From an uncultured Bacteroidota bacterium (GTDB lineage: Bacteria > Bacteroidota > Bacteroidia > JADZBD01), in the NCBI GenBank assembly GCA_937924855.1, contig CALEYQ010000001.1, positions 62,001 to 126,000 of the forward strand: 64,000 nt of DNA, in the 5' to 3' direction. The translations under genes were made by a program, and so were the position numbers. The notes beneath the pieces are model-generated. The model was not told the origin of the DNA and searched no databases. It saw nothing but the letters and a program-made list of their open reading frames with translations. Shown piece by piece: positions 16,034-23,793 of the stretch. Numbering within the stretch: the stretch's first letter is position 1; every line of letters begins with the position of its first letter.

Positions 16034-17710
16034 TTACATGCTTAGTTTTTTGTAACGAACCCGTTTCGGAGTAACATTTCCAACCCGTTTCTTTTTATTC
16101 TCTTCGTAATCGGAATATCCGCCTTCGAACCAATACACTTCCGAATCACCCTCGAAGGCAAGGATGTGGGTACAAACCCTGTCGAGGAACCAGCGGTCGT
16201 GGGAAATGATTACGGCACAACCGGCAAAATTTTCCAGGGCTTCTTCAAGCGCACGAAGGGTGTTAACATCAATATCGTTGGTGGGCTCGTCAAGCAGTAA
16301 AACGTTGGCTTCGGTTTTAAGCGTCATGGCCAGATTTAAGCGGTTGCGTTCTCCACCCGATAATACCTTGGCTTTTTTACCCTGATCGGGGCCGGTAAAA
16401 TTGAAGCGTCCGATATAAGCACGGGAGTTGATCATTTTTCCTCCCATTTCGATAAACTCGGTACCCCCGGATAAAATTTCGTAAACGGTTTTTTCGGGAT
16501 CAATTTCTGTGTGAGCCTGATCCACATAACCGATTTTTACGGTGGGACCAATTTTGATTTCCCCTTTGTCGGGTTTTTCCTGCTCCATGATGAGGCGGAA
16601 AATGGTGGTTTTTCCGGCACCGTTCGGGCCGATAATGCCCACAATACCCGCGGGTGGCAGTTTGAAGGTGAGGTTTTCGTAAAGCAATTTGTCGCCAAAG
16701 GATTTTCCCACATTGGTAAATTCAATTACCTCATTGCCCAGACGAGGTCCGTTAGGAATGAAAAGTTCCAGTTTGTCTTCTTTTGCCTTTACATCCTCAT
16801 TCAGTAATTTTTCATAGGCCTGTAAACGGGCTTTTTGCTTGGCCTGTCTTCCTTTGGCTCCCTGCCGCACCCAGTCTAATTCCCGCTCCAGTGTTTTTTG
16901 GCGTTTGCTTTCCTGCTTTTCTTCCTGAGCCAGTCGTTTTGATTTTTGCTCCAGCCAGGAGGTATAGTTTCCTTTATAGGGAATACCCTCGCCGCGGTCG
17001 AGTTCCAGAATCCAGCCGGCCACATTATCCAGGAAATACCGGTCGTGGGTAATGGCAATAATGGTTCCCTTATAATTTTTCAGATGTTGTTCCAGCCAGT
17101 CGACCGATTCGGCATCGAGGTGGTTGGTAGGTTCGTCGAGCAATAAAATATCCGGTTCCTGAATGAGGAGGCGACACAAAGCCAAACGGCGACGCTCTCC
17201 GCCGGACAGGTTTTTTACGGGTGCGTCGGAGGGAGGACAACGCAAGGCATCCATAGCTACTTCCAGACGGTTATCGAGATTCCAGAGGTCGTTCTGTTCA
17301 ATTATCTCGGTAAGTTTTGCCTGGCGGTTGATGAGTTTTTCCATTTCCTCGTCCGACATAGGCTCTGCAAACTTATTGTTTACCTGTTCGTATTCTTCGA
17401 GGGTTTTTACATGTTCAGCGGCACCTTCCCTTACGATTTCAATAGCAGTTTTTGTATCGTCCAAAACAGGTTCCTGAGGCAGATAGCCGATTTTGTAGCC
17501 GGGAGAAAAATGCACATCACCCTGAAAATTCTTTTCAACTCCGGCAATAATTTTCATCAGGGTGGATTTTCCCGACCCGTTCAATCCTATAATGCCAATT
17601 TTTGCGCCGTAGTAAAAAGACAGGTAAATGTCCTTTAAAATGGTTTTGCCGGTATTGATCGATTTGGTCACATTGACCATTGAAAAAATAATCTGTTTTC
17701 CTTCTGACAT
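16034..17710 (-). CDS. ettA: ABC-F ATPase EttA (translational throttle)
   Basis: The 558-residue protein carries two ABC ATPase domains and no membrane segments. Walker A motifs are GLNGSGKST and GPNGAGKTT, signatures LSGGERRR and LSGGERNR, and Walker B motifs LLLDEPTNHLD and LLLDEPTNDID. A charged linker lies between them. This matches ABC-F protein EttA, which binds the ribosomal E site and gates entry into elongation according to energy state. I chose the ATG at 17710 (MSEGKQIIF) because the family starts there; an ATG 24 bases upstream adds MARITNQT. It is the first gene of the hisS-hutH operon. A weak -7-like TAACTTCG lies 46 bases upstream. Confidence 0.9.
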   Translation of the reverse strand: MSEGKQIIFSMVNVTKSINTGKTILKDIYLSFYYGAKIGIIGLNGSGKSTLMKIIAGVEKNFQGDVHFSPGYKIGYLPQEPVLDDTKTAIEIVREGAAEHVKTLEEYEQVNNKFAEPMSDEEMEKLINRQAKLTEIIEQNDLWNLDNRLEVAMDALRCPPSDAPVKNLSGGERRRLALCRLLIQEPDILLLDEPTNHLDAESVDWLEQHLKNYKGTIIAITHDRYFLDNVAGWILELDRGEGIPYKGNYTSWLEQKSKRLAQEEKQESKRQKTLERELDWVRQGAKGRQAKQKARLQAYEKLLNEDVKAKEDKLELFIPNGPRLGNEVIEFTNVGKSFGDKLLYENLTFKLPPAGIVGIIGPNGAGKTTIFRLIMEQEKPDKGEIKIGPTVKIGYVDQAHTEIDPEKTVYEILSGGTEFIEMGGKMINSRAYIGRFNFTGPDQGKKAKVLSGGERNRLNLAMTLKTEANVLLLDEPTNDIDVNTLRALEEALENFAGCAVIISHDRWFLDRVCTHILAFEGDSEVYWFEGGYSDYEENKKKRVGNVTPKRVRYKKLSM

Positions 17711-17785
17711 GGTTTGATTTGTTATCCGGGCCAACGCGGCTTCCGGTGGGGGATGCGAAGTTAAAAAAATAGGGGTAAAAAACCC

Positions 17786-18421
17786 TTAGAAATTCGGAAA
17801 AAACAGGGGGTTTCTCTCGTTATATTTTCTCAGGTAAACGAAGATGGAATTCCGCTTTTTCTTTTTCTTGAGTGCCATAAACTCCTGGTAAAGCTGGGGG
17901 TCCCGGGCCAGCAGCTTTTCCATGTTTGTTACATTGAAGGCCAGACTGGTTCCGGTTTTGGTGTCGAGTACAAATTGAAAAGTCTGATAATTCGGATTGT
18001 TGGAACCCAGGTTGTAGGGATCGTAGATGGGATTGGGTGAATAAATATAAGCGGAATAATGGCAAATACTGCCCATGACCATAATCCGGTTAAAGTCGCG
18101 GCCGTGACTGATATAAACCGCACTGTTTTTAGAGTATCCCCAGATACTACTTGTTTTAACGGTTACCAGGGAATCGCGGAAATCGTAGTATTGGATTTTA
18201 GGGTTTTGCACCACTTTATCCAGAAAGCTGCTGCTTTCGCGGGGATAGTTGGAAACAATTTTTTCCGAAGGAATGGGGCGGTTGGCCCGGAACTGATCAA
18301 AGTTCAGGTAAATGCCCTCCCGAAACTCAAATCCCGGATAATGTGCAATGGAATCTACCTGGGCGGGCAGGGTAGTGGCCGGAAAAACCAGGAAAAGTAA
18401 TATGCCCATGAAATTTTTCAT
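17786..18421 (-). CDS. Secreted protein of unknown function
   Basis: I do not recognise this 211-residue protein. It has a clear signal peptide (MKNFMGILLFLVFPATTLPAQ). The mature part is rich in Tyr, Asn and Ser (YISHGRDFNR, HYSAYIYSPNPIYDPYN) and ends in a Lys-rich segment (ALKKKKKRNS) and an aromatic C-terminus. The FEFREGIYLNFDQFR opening is of a type seen in exported Bacteroidota proteins of unknown role. Its ATG overlaps the stop of the upstream RNA methyltransferase by 4 bases, so it is translated from the same mRNA. It probably sits in the periplasm or on the outer membrane. Confidence 0.6.
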   Translation of the reverse strand: MKNFMGILLFLVFPATTLPAQVDSIAHYPGFEFREGIYLNFDQFRANRPIPSEKIVSNYPRESSSFLDKVVQNPKIQYYDFRDSLVTVKTSSIWGYSKNSAVYISHGRDFNRIMVMGSICHYSAYIYSPNPIYDPYNLGSNNPNYQTFQFVLDTKTGTSLAFNVTNMEKLLARDPQLYQEFMALKKKKKRNSIFVYLRKYNERNPLFFPNF

Positions 18422-19200
18422 GCTTCCCTCCTTTGCCTGAGGACTTCATAGATAACAATGCCCGTGCTGACCGAAACATTCAGACTGTCGTTTTTCCCGC
18501 GCATGGGAATATTAAAATGCTTTGCCCCTGTGTTCCAGCTATCGGATAAACCATCGGCTTCGGTTCCAAAAGCAAGGGCGGTGGATCCTTTAAAGTCGAG
18601 GTCCCAATAGTTTTCCTTCGCTTCGGGAGAGGCGGCATAAACGGCAATATTATTTTTTTTGCAGAAATCAAGAACTTCGCTTACGCCCGCCAGAAAAAGC
18701 GGCACGGTAAACAGACAGCCCACGCCCGAGCGGATAACATTGGGATTATAGATATCTGTTTTGGGATCGCATACAATAACGGCATCCACACCCGCACCGT
18801 CGGCACAACGCATGACGGCACCGAGATTTCCCGGTTTTTCTACCGCCTCGAGGATAATAATCAGGGAGCGGGCGCCCGGACGAAAACCGTTTAAGTCATG
18901 GTTCCCAAACCTGAAAACAGCCAGGAGTCCGTCCTTTCCGTTCCGGTAACTCAGGCTTTCGAAAATTTTGGAACTGAGCAGGGTTTGAGGAATTTTATCA
19001 AGGCCATTTTTAGAAGGCCGGGCATTTTCCGAAATAAAAAGTTGTTCCGGTTCATATCCCGCTTCCAGGGCCATGTGTATTTCCTTTTCTCCCTCCACAA
19101 CAAAAGTCCGGGTTTCTTTTCGCAGGGCCGGTTTTTTCATCAGGCCCGAAAGCAATTTTACTTTTGGATTGGAGAAGGAGGTAATCAGTTCGGGTGACAT
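18418..19200 (-). CDS. SpoU/TrmH-family RNA 2'-O-methyltransferase
   Basis: The 260-residue enzyme has the three SPOUT knot motifs: ILEAVEKPGNLGAVMRCADG (motif 1), FGTEADGLSDSW (motif 2) and IPMRGKNDSLNVSVSTGIVIYEVLRQ (motif 3). An N-terminal L30e-like substrate-binding part opens ITSFSNPKVKLL. It should methylate a ribose 2'-OH in tRNA or rRNA with S-adenosylmethionine; the target nucleotide is not predictable. I start it at the ATG at 19200 because a TATCTTTG -7 box ends 4 bases upstream. The in-frame ATG at 19218 lies upstream of that box and cannot be on the mRNA. Confidence 0.85.
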   Translation of the reverse strand: MSPELITSFSNPKVKLLSGLMKKPALRKETRTFVVEGEKEIHMALEAGYEPEQLFISENARPSKNGLDKIPQTLLSSKIFESLSYRNGKDGLLAVFRFGNHDLNGFRPGARSLIIILEAVEKPGNLGAVMRCADGAGVDAVIVCDPKTDIYNPNVIRSGVGCLFTVPLFLAGVSEVLDFCKKNNIAVYAASPEAKENYWDLDFKGSTALAFGTEADGLSDSWNTGAKHFNIPMRGKNDSLNVSVSTGIVIYEVLRQRREA

Positions 19201-19204
19201 ACCG

Positions 19205-19212
19205 CAAAGATA
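19205..19212 (-). promoter_or_regulatory. -7 box for the RNA methyltransferase
   Basis: On the minus strand this reads TATCTTTG, ending 4 bases before the ATG, so the transcript is likely leaderless. A second TATCTTTG faces the other way 21 bases further on. Confidence 0.65.
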
Positions 19213-19233
19213 AGGCAATCATTCGGGGTTTCT

Positions 19234-19241
19234 TATCTTTG
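19234..19241 (+). promoter_or_regulatory. -7 box for the UbiA-family gene
   Basis: TATCTTTG on the plus strand, back-to-back with the identical box for the RNA methyltransferase. It overlaps a GTG at 19241, which argues that translation starts downstream at the TTG at 19259. Confidence 0.65.
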
Positions 19242-19258
19242 TGGGAGATTCCGAAGGC

Positions 19259-20104
19259 TTGAAAAAATATTTTTCTTTCGTAAAATTTTCCCACACCATA
19301 TTCGCTCTTCCTTTTGCGCTTACGGGTTATTTCTGGGCTTTACATCATTATAATCTCGATTTTTCCCTGAAAGTTTTGCTGTTGGTACTGGCGGCCATGG
19401 TATTTGCGCGTAATGCCGCCATGGGATTTAACCGGTATGCAGACCGGAGAATAGATGCTTCGAACCAACGAACACAGAACCGGGAAATTCCTTCCGGAAA
19501 AATTTCACCGGGGGCGGCTCTGGCGTTTGTACTTATCAATGCAGGACTGTTTGTGTTTGTTACTGCCTTTTTAAATCCACTTTGTCTTTACCTTTCTCCG
19601 GTGGCCCTCGGGGTAATATTGGGTTATTCCCTCACCAAGCGATTTACTTTTTTATGTCACCTTTTTCTCGGGTTGGGACTTTCGCTGGCGCCGGTGGGAG
19701 CCTGGTTAGCAGTTTCGGGCAGTTTTCATGTTTTACCGGTATTGCTGGGACTGATGGTTTTATTCTGGGTGGCCGGTTTTGATATAATTTATGCTTTGCA
19801 GGATGCTGAGTTCGACCGTGAGAACCGGCTTTTTTCCATCCCCGCTTTTTTCGGAAGGAAGAAGGCGCTTCTTATTTCAAGAGGAATCCATGTATTGTGT
19901 CTGGTTCCCGGAATAATTATACTGCTGTATTTTCAGCAGGGAGGGTTTTTTCTAAGCGGTTTTTTGATTTTTTCAGGATTGCTGGTGTTTCAGCATAGCC
20001 TGGTAAGAGCCGGGGATCTGAGCAGGGTTAATATGGCCTTTTTTACCACGAATGGCTTTGCTTCCCTTATTTTCGGCACGCTGGCCATCGTTCAGGTGCT
20101 TTGA
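19259..20104 (+). CDS. UbiA-family prenyltransferase
   Basis: The protein is about 281 residues with some eight membrane helices. Both UbiA aspartate motifs are visible: NRYADRRIDA (first loop) and YALQDAEFDRENRLFSIP (second loop), the Mg-diphosphate binding sites. It opens KKYFSFVKFSHTIFALPFAL, as in 4-hydroxybenzoate or menaquinone-pathway (MqnP-like) polyprenyltransferases, so it should attach a polyprenyl tail to an aromatic quinone precursor at the inner membrane. I prefer the TTG at 19259: the family starts just before KKY, and the GTG at 19241 sits inside the promoter. The 3' end overlaps convergent terC by 13 bases. Exact substrate unknown. Confidence 0.82.
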   Translation: MKKYFSFVKFSHTIFALPFALTGYFWALHHYNLDFSLKVLLLVLAAMVFARNAAMGFNRYADRRIDASNQRTQNREIPSGKISPGAALAFVLINAGLFVFVTAFLNPLCLYLSPVALGVILGYSLTKRFTFLCHLFLGLGLSLAPVGAWLAVSGSFHVLPVLLGLMVLFWVAGFDIIYALQDAEFDRENRLFSIPAFFGRKKALLISRGIHVLCLVPGIIILLYFQQGGFFLSGFLIFSGLLVFQHSLVRAGDLSRVNMAFFTTNGFASLIFGTLAIVQVL

Positions 20105-20868
20105 CTTTTGGCTTTTTCGCGGGCTTTTTTTCTCCTTCTTATTCTGGCTTTCCGGGCTCTCATGTTAAGTAACTCCACGAGGAAGGCAAAGGCCATGGAA
20201 GAATAAATGTAGGGTTTGGGAACATGCACTTCAAGTGCTTCGAGCACCAGGAGAAAACCGATCATGAGCAGGAATGCAAGCGCCAGGATTTTCAGGGTAG
20301 GATTTTTTTCAATGAATTGGGCAATGGCCCCTGAAAAAATCATCATAACGATCATGGAAGCAACCACCGCAAGCACCATGATGAGGATATTATCAACAAT
20401 ACCCACGGCGGTTAAAATAGAATCGAAGGAGAAGACAATATCAATTAATACAATCTGAAAAATAATATTTGAACGGGAGGGTCCGTTTTTGGGTTTTCCT
20501 TCGGCAAGAAATTCTTCCTCTTCACCGGAAACCTTCACGTGAAGCTCACTCACGGTTTTTGCCAACAGAAATATTCCGCCGCAAAACAGAATAATATCCC
20601 GACCACTAAAGCCCATGCCGAATAGGGTAAAGAGGTCGGCTTTTAATCCTGCAATCCAGGTAATACCGAATAAGAGAATAACACGGGTAATGAGGGCTAC
20701 CAGCAATCCCAAAAACCGGGTTTGCTTTTGTTGCAGAGGATCTTTAATGCGGGCGCAAATGATGGAAATGAAAATGATATTGTCTATGCCCAGAACAATT
20801 TCCAGCAATGATAAAGTGAGTAAACTGAGAAGACCTTCGGGGCTAAGCAGGTCGTTTAATAATTCCAT
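20092..20868 (-). CDS. TerC-family integral membrane protein
   Basis: A 258-residue membrane protein with about seven helices. It carries the TerC signature LEIVLGIDNIIFISI near the start and DIVFSFDSILTAVGI after the central cytoplasmic loop; both contain the conserved acidic residues in the membrane. The loop (about 125-150) is charged and the C-terminus is strongly basic (RKARIRRRKKAREKAKS). TerC proteins are linked to tellurite resistance and to Mn/metal efflux associated with secretion in other bacteria; here the role is inferred only from family. A TAATTTTG -7 box gives a short leader of about 16 bases. Confidence 0.85.
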   Translation of the reverse strand: MELLNDLLSPEGLLSLLTLSLLEIVLGIDNIIFISIICARIKDPLQQKQTRFLGLLVALITRVILLFGITWIAGLKADLFTLFGMGFSGRDIILFCGGIFLLAKTVSELHVKVSGEEEEFLAEGKPKNGPSRSNIIFQIVLIDIVFSFDSILTAVGIVDNILIMVLAVVASMIVMMIFSGAIAQFIEKNPTLKILALAFLLMIGFLLVLEALEVHVPKPYIYSSMAFAFLVELLNMRARKARIRRRKKAREKAKSQST

Positions 20869-20887
20869 TTAGGGGTGAATTGGTATG

Positions 20888-20895
20888 CAAAATTA
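20888..20895 (-). promoter_or_regulatory. -7 box for terC-family gene
   Basis: On the minus strand TAATTTTG matches TAnnTTTG and lies 19 bases before the ATG. It is divergent from the padR promoter about 50 bases away. Confidence 0.5.
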
Positions 20896-20945
20896 AATTT
20901 TTTCTACTCATTCTCAGTAATTTATAAAAAATTTAGTACCTTGTA

Positions 20946-20977
20946 TTGCATAGTATATGATTTAATATATATCTTTG
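20946..20977 (+). promoter_or_regulatory. Promoter for padR-pspC operon
   Basis: A TTG (-33) is followed by a 21-base A/T-rich spacer and TATCTTTG (-7). The padR ATG is 28 bases downstream. The spacer and flanks hold the A/T-rich partial dyad GTATATGATTTAATATATAT, a plausible PadR autoregulatory site, though this is inference. Confidence 0.6.
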
Positions 20978-21005
20978 TATTGTAGAATTGATAATAAAAG
21001 GTCAC

Positions 21006-21350
21006 ATGAAGGAGAAAAACATAGAAAATACCAAGGCTCAGATGAAAAAGGGGGTGCTTGAATACTGCATCCTGTCTATCCTGTCCTCGGGCGATGCCTA
21101 TCCAACCGAAATCATCGAAAGGATGAAACAGGCCCGCCTTGTGGTAGTGGAAGGAACGCTTTACCCTTTGCTCACCCGCCTGAAGAATATGGGCCTGCTC
21201 AGCTACCGCTGGGAAGAATCGAGTAGTGGTCCGCCCCGAAAATATTACCGCCTGACCGACATCGGCGAGCAATTTTTAACCGAGCTCGAAAAAACCTGGG
21301 AAGAGCTTGTTGCAAGTGTTAACCAGGCCACGGGAAAAAACGAAAAATAA
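21006..21350 (+). CDS. PadR-family transcriptional regulator
   Basis: A 114-residue winged-helix repressor: helix-turn-helix in GVLEYCILSILSSGDAYPTEI, recognition region VVVEGTLYPLLTRLKNMGLL, wing SSSGPPRKYYRLTDIG, and a short C-terminal dimerisation helix. PadR proteins repress envelope-stress or detoxification genes and often their own operon. I use the ATG at 21006; the longer frame from a TTG at 20988 is less likely because AAAAGGTC just before 21006 can serve as a weak ribosome site. It is followed 20 bases later by the PspC-domain gene. PadR-PspC pairing is a recurrent Bacteroidota arrangement, suggesting that PadR controls the PspC protein. Confidence 0.88.
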   Translation: MKEKNIENTKAQMKKGVLEYCILSILSSGDAYPTEIIERMKQARLVVVEGTLYPLLTRLKNMGLLSYRWEESSSGPPRKYYRLTDIGEQFLTELEKTWEELVASVNQATGKNEK

Positions 21351-21370
21351 CATTGATAAAATAAACAGCC

Positions 21371-23056
21371 ATGAAAAAGACAGTAACCATAAACATCAGC
21401 GGAATAATTTTCCACATCGAAGAAGATGCCTACGATGCCTTGAGCCGTTACCTGGCCACCATCAAAGGATATTTTGAAAAATCGGAAGGCCGCGATGAAA
21501 TTATGGGCGATATAGAAATGCGCATTGCCGAAATCCTGAAGGGAAAAATCTCTGATTTTAAACAGGTGGTTACCATGCAGGATGTGGAGGAAGTGATAGA
21601 TATTATGGGAAAGCCAGAAGAATTCGCCGAAGGTGCCGAAGCAGGAAGCGATGCCTCAGAGGAAGTTTTTGAAGAAGATATCCGAAGTGGAAAGCGGCGC
21701 AGGGTGTTTCGCGATCCGGATAATGAAATTATCGGTGGTGTGTGTGCGGGGATAGCCAATCATTTTGATATCGATCCTTTATGGTTGCGTCTTGGACTGG
21801 TTGGATTTACCTTACTGGGCGGAGCCGGAATTCTCATATATATCATTCTCTGGATTGTAATTCCCCAGGCAAAAACCACCGCTGAAAAACTGGAAATGCG
21901 GGGCGAAAAAGTGAATGTGAAAAACATCCGCAAAACGGTGGAGGATGAAATGGGAAACATTAAAGAAAAAGCCAAAAATTTTGGCGATGCCGCCGGCAAA
22001 TCGTTTAAAACAAAAGGCAAGGATGCCGGGGAAAAACTAACCGAATTCCTGGTTTCGGTGGGAACCTCCTTTATGAAAGTGTTCGGAAAATTACTGGCCA
22101 TTGTGCTGATTATATCCGGTGTGGTTCTTTCCATCGTGTTGTTCAGTGCCGTATTCGGTGTTTTTAACTGGGGCTGGACTCCCTTTCATGTCTGGATTCC
22201 CGCATTTTTTTCTTCCGGGTTTCAAATGGATCTGGGTTTTATTGCCCTGCTCCTGATTGTGGGAATTCCCGTACTGATGTTAATTTACGGCGGATTCCGG
22301 CTTTTACTGGGCATTCGTGAAAAGAACAGAATTGTAAGTCTGGCCGCTACCATACTTTGGTTTTCCGGACTCGGACTCGCAGCTTACCTGGGTTTTGAAA
22401 TTTCATCTGAGTTCCGCGAGAATGCCAGAATTAAAGAAGTAATTACGGTTCGCACCAAATCCGATACCCTCTATCTCAGAAATGCAGAGGACTTTCCCGA
22501 AATTCCCGATTACGACCGGTTCAACCGTAAACACCGGCATCACGGAAATTCACGAGGTATTGATATGGCAGGACCGGTTGGTGATGAGATCGTGTTTGGT
22601 TTCCCCGATGTTTCGGTAGAGCCTACAGATTCCGACAGCTTCAGGATTGAAATCATCCGTGGCGCCTCAGGTTCCGACAAAAAATCTGCCTCTGAGAGAG
22701 CCGGAAAACTAATGTACCGTCCGGCCCTGGTTCAGGACTCTCTGGTAACCTTATCCGAATTCGGAAAATTCGGTATTGCAGAAACATGGAGGGGACAGTC
22801 GGTGAAAATTATCATCCGCGTTCCCAAAGGAAAAGCTGTGTTCTTTTCCCGGTCGATGAAGAACCTGTTGTTTAATGTAGACAACATCCACAATACCTGG
22901 GACGGCAATATGATAAACCGTACCTGGTTAATGACGGAAGAAGGATTGGATTGCGTGAACTGCCGTGGTATTGACAAGGAGGAGTCGTTTAACCGGAAGA
23001 AAAAGCAATCGGAAAAAGATCATCCTGCCGACTATGTTCATTTCATTCGTATGTGA
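21371..23056 (+). CDS. PspC-domain membrane protein
   Basis: The 561-residue protein starts with a soluble region (1-100) opening MKKTVTINISGIIFHIEEDAY. A PspC domain at about 108-166 carries RRVFRDPDNEIIGGVCAGIANHFDIDPLWLRL and a first membrane helix. A charged coiled linker (about 170-225) follows, then four hydrophobic segments between about 235 and 345, and a C-terminal region of about 200 residues, probably periplasmic, with a beta-rich character. PspC proteins sense or buffer envelope stress. The upstream padR gene lies 20 bases away and likely represses it. The 3' end overlaps convergent mtgA by 14 bases. Confidence 0.8.
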   Translation: MKKTVTINISGIIFHIEEDAYDALSRYLATIKGYFEKSEGRDEIMGDIEMRIAEILKGKISDFKQVVTMQDVEEVIDIMGKPEEFAEGAEAGSDASEEVFEEDIRSGKRRRVFRDPDNEIIGGVCAGIANHFDIDPLWLRLGLVGFTLLGGAGILIYIILWIVIPQAKTTAEKLEMRGEKVNVKNIRKTVEDEMGNIKEKAKNFGDAAGKSFKTKGKDAGEKLTEFLVSVGTSFMKVFGKLLAIVLIISGVVLSIVLFSAVFGVFNWGWTPFHVWIPAFFSSGFQMDLGFIALLLIVGIPVLMLIYGGFRLLLGIREKNRIVSLAATILWFSGLGLAAYLGFEISSEFRENARIKEVITVRTKSDTLYLRNAEDFPEIPDYDRFNRKHRHHGNSRGIDMAGPVGDEIVFGFPDVSVEPTDSDSFRIEIIRGASGSDKKSASERAGKLMYRPALVQDSLVTLSEFGKFGIAETWRGQSVKIIIRVPKGKAVFFSRSMKNLLFNVDNIHNTWDGNMINRTWLMTEEGLDCVNCRGIDKEESFNRKKKQSEKDHPADYVHFIRM

Positions 23057-23750
23057 GGGTATTTCCCCATAAATCCATCTGATGCATTACCCATTGTTTC
23101 CGGCCCTGAAGATAAGGGCCGGGATTTTTGGCGGAATATTTTCTGGGACTTGGAAGTACTGAAATCAACAAAGCAGCTTCGGGCTTGGAAATTTTTTGAG
23201 CCGGTTTTTTAAAGGCCCATTGCGAGGCTGCTTCGGCTCCGTAATACCCGTCGCCGAATTCCGCCACATTCAGATACACCTCCATAATTCTTTCCTTGCT
23301 CCAGAAAACCTCAATAAGAAAGGTAAAATAAACCTCAAACCCTTTCCGGATCCAGCTTCTTCCTGGCCAGAGAAAAACATTTTTGGCGGTTTGCTGGGTA
23401 ATGGTGGAAGCCCCCCGTTTTCTTTTGCTTTTTTCGTTGTGCTCCATGGCTTTTTCAATGGCTCCGAAATCAAATCCGAAATGGTTCATAAAATTTTGGT
23501 CCTCGGCACACACAGCAGCCAGTTGCAGATGGGGAGATATTTTTTCAAGCGAAACCCAGTCTTTTTTCATCCTGACCTCCTTGCCCGAAAATAACTGCTC
23601 CCCACTCCTGATCAGCATTAAAGGGGTAAGCGGGATAGGAACCCAGCGAAACAGAATCACTGAACCAATACTTAAGATTAAAAACCATTTCAGGGCAAAC
23701 AGGGCCCAACGCCTTACCTTTCCCAGTGCCTTAATAACTTTAGCCTTCAA
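23043..23750 (-). CDS. mtgA: Monofunctional peptidoglycan transglycosylase
   Basis: A 235-residue GT51 enzyme with one N-terminal membrane anchor (about 15-35). The catalytic Glu83 sits in CAEDQNFMNHFGFD, and the second motif is RGASTITQQTAKNVFLW, followed by KERIMEVYLNVAEFGDG. It polymerises lipid II into glycan strands on the periplasmic face without a transpeptidase domain, which distinguishes it from class A PBPs. The start is a TTG at 23750; I see no better in-frame ATG. It shares a 43-bp divergent promoter region with the sensor kinase gene. Confidence 0.92.
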   Translation of the reverse strand: MKAKVIKALGKVRRWALFALKWFLILSIGSVILFRWVPIPLTPLMLIRSGEQLFSGKEVRMKKDWVSLEKISPHLQLAAVCAEDQNFMNHFGFDFGAIEKAMEHNEKSKRKRGASTITQQTAKNVFLWPGRSWIRKGFEVYFTFLIEVFWSKERIMEVYLNVAEFGDGYYGAEAASQWAFKKPAQKISKPEAALLISVLPSPRKYSAKNPGPYLQGRKQWVMHQMDLWGNTLTYE

Positions 23751-23766
23751 GATTTGAAATAATCTG

Positions 23767-23774
23767 TAAATTTA
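23767..23774. promoter_or_regulatory. Palindromic -7-like box shared by mtgA and the kinase gene
   Basis: TAAATTTA reads identically on both strands and is one base off TAnnTTTG in each direction. It lies 16 bases from the mtgA start and 19 bases from the kinase start, so it could serve both divergent genes. Confidence 0.35.
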
Positions 23775-23793
23775 AAGTAATTCAATATTCATT

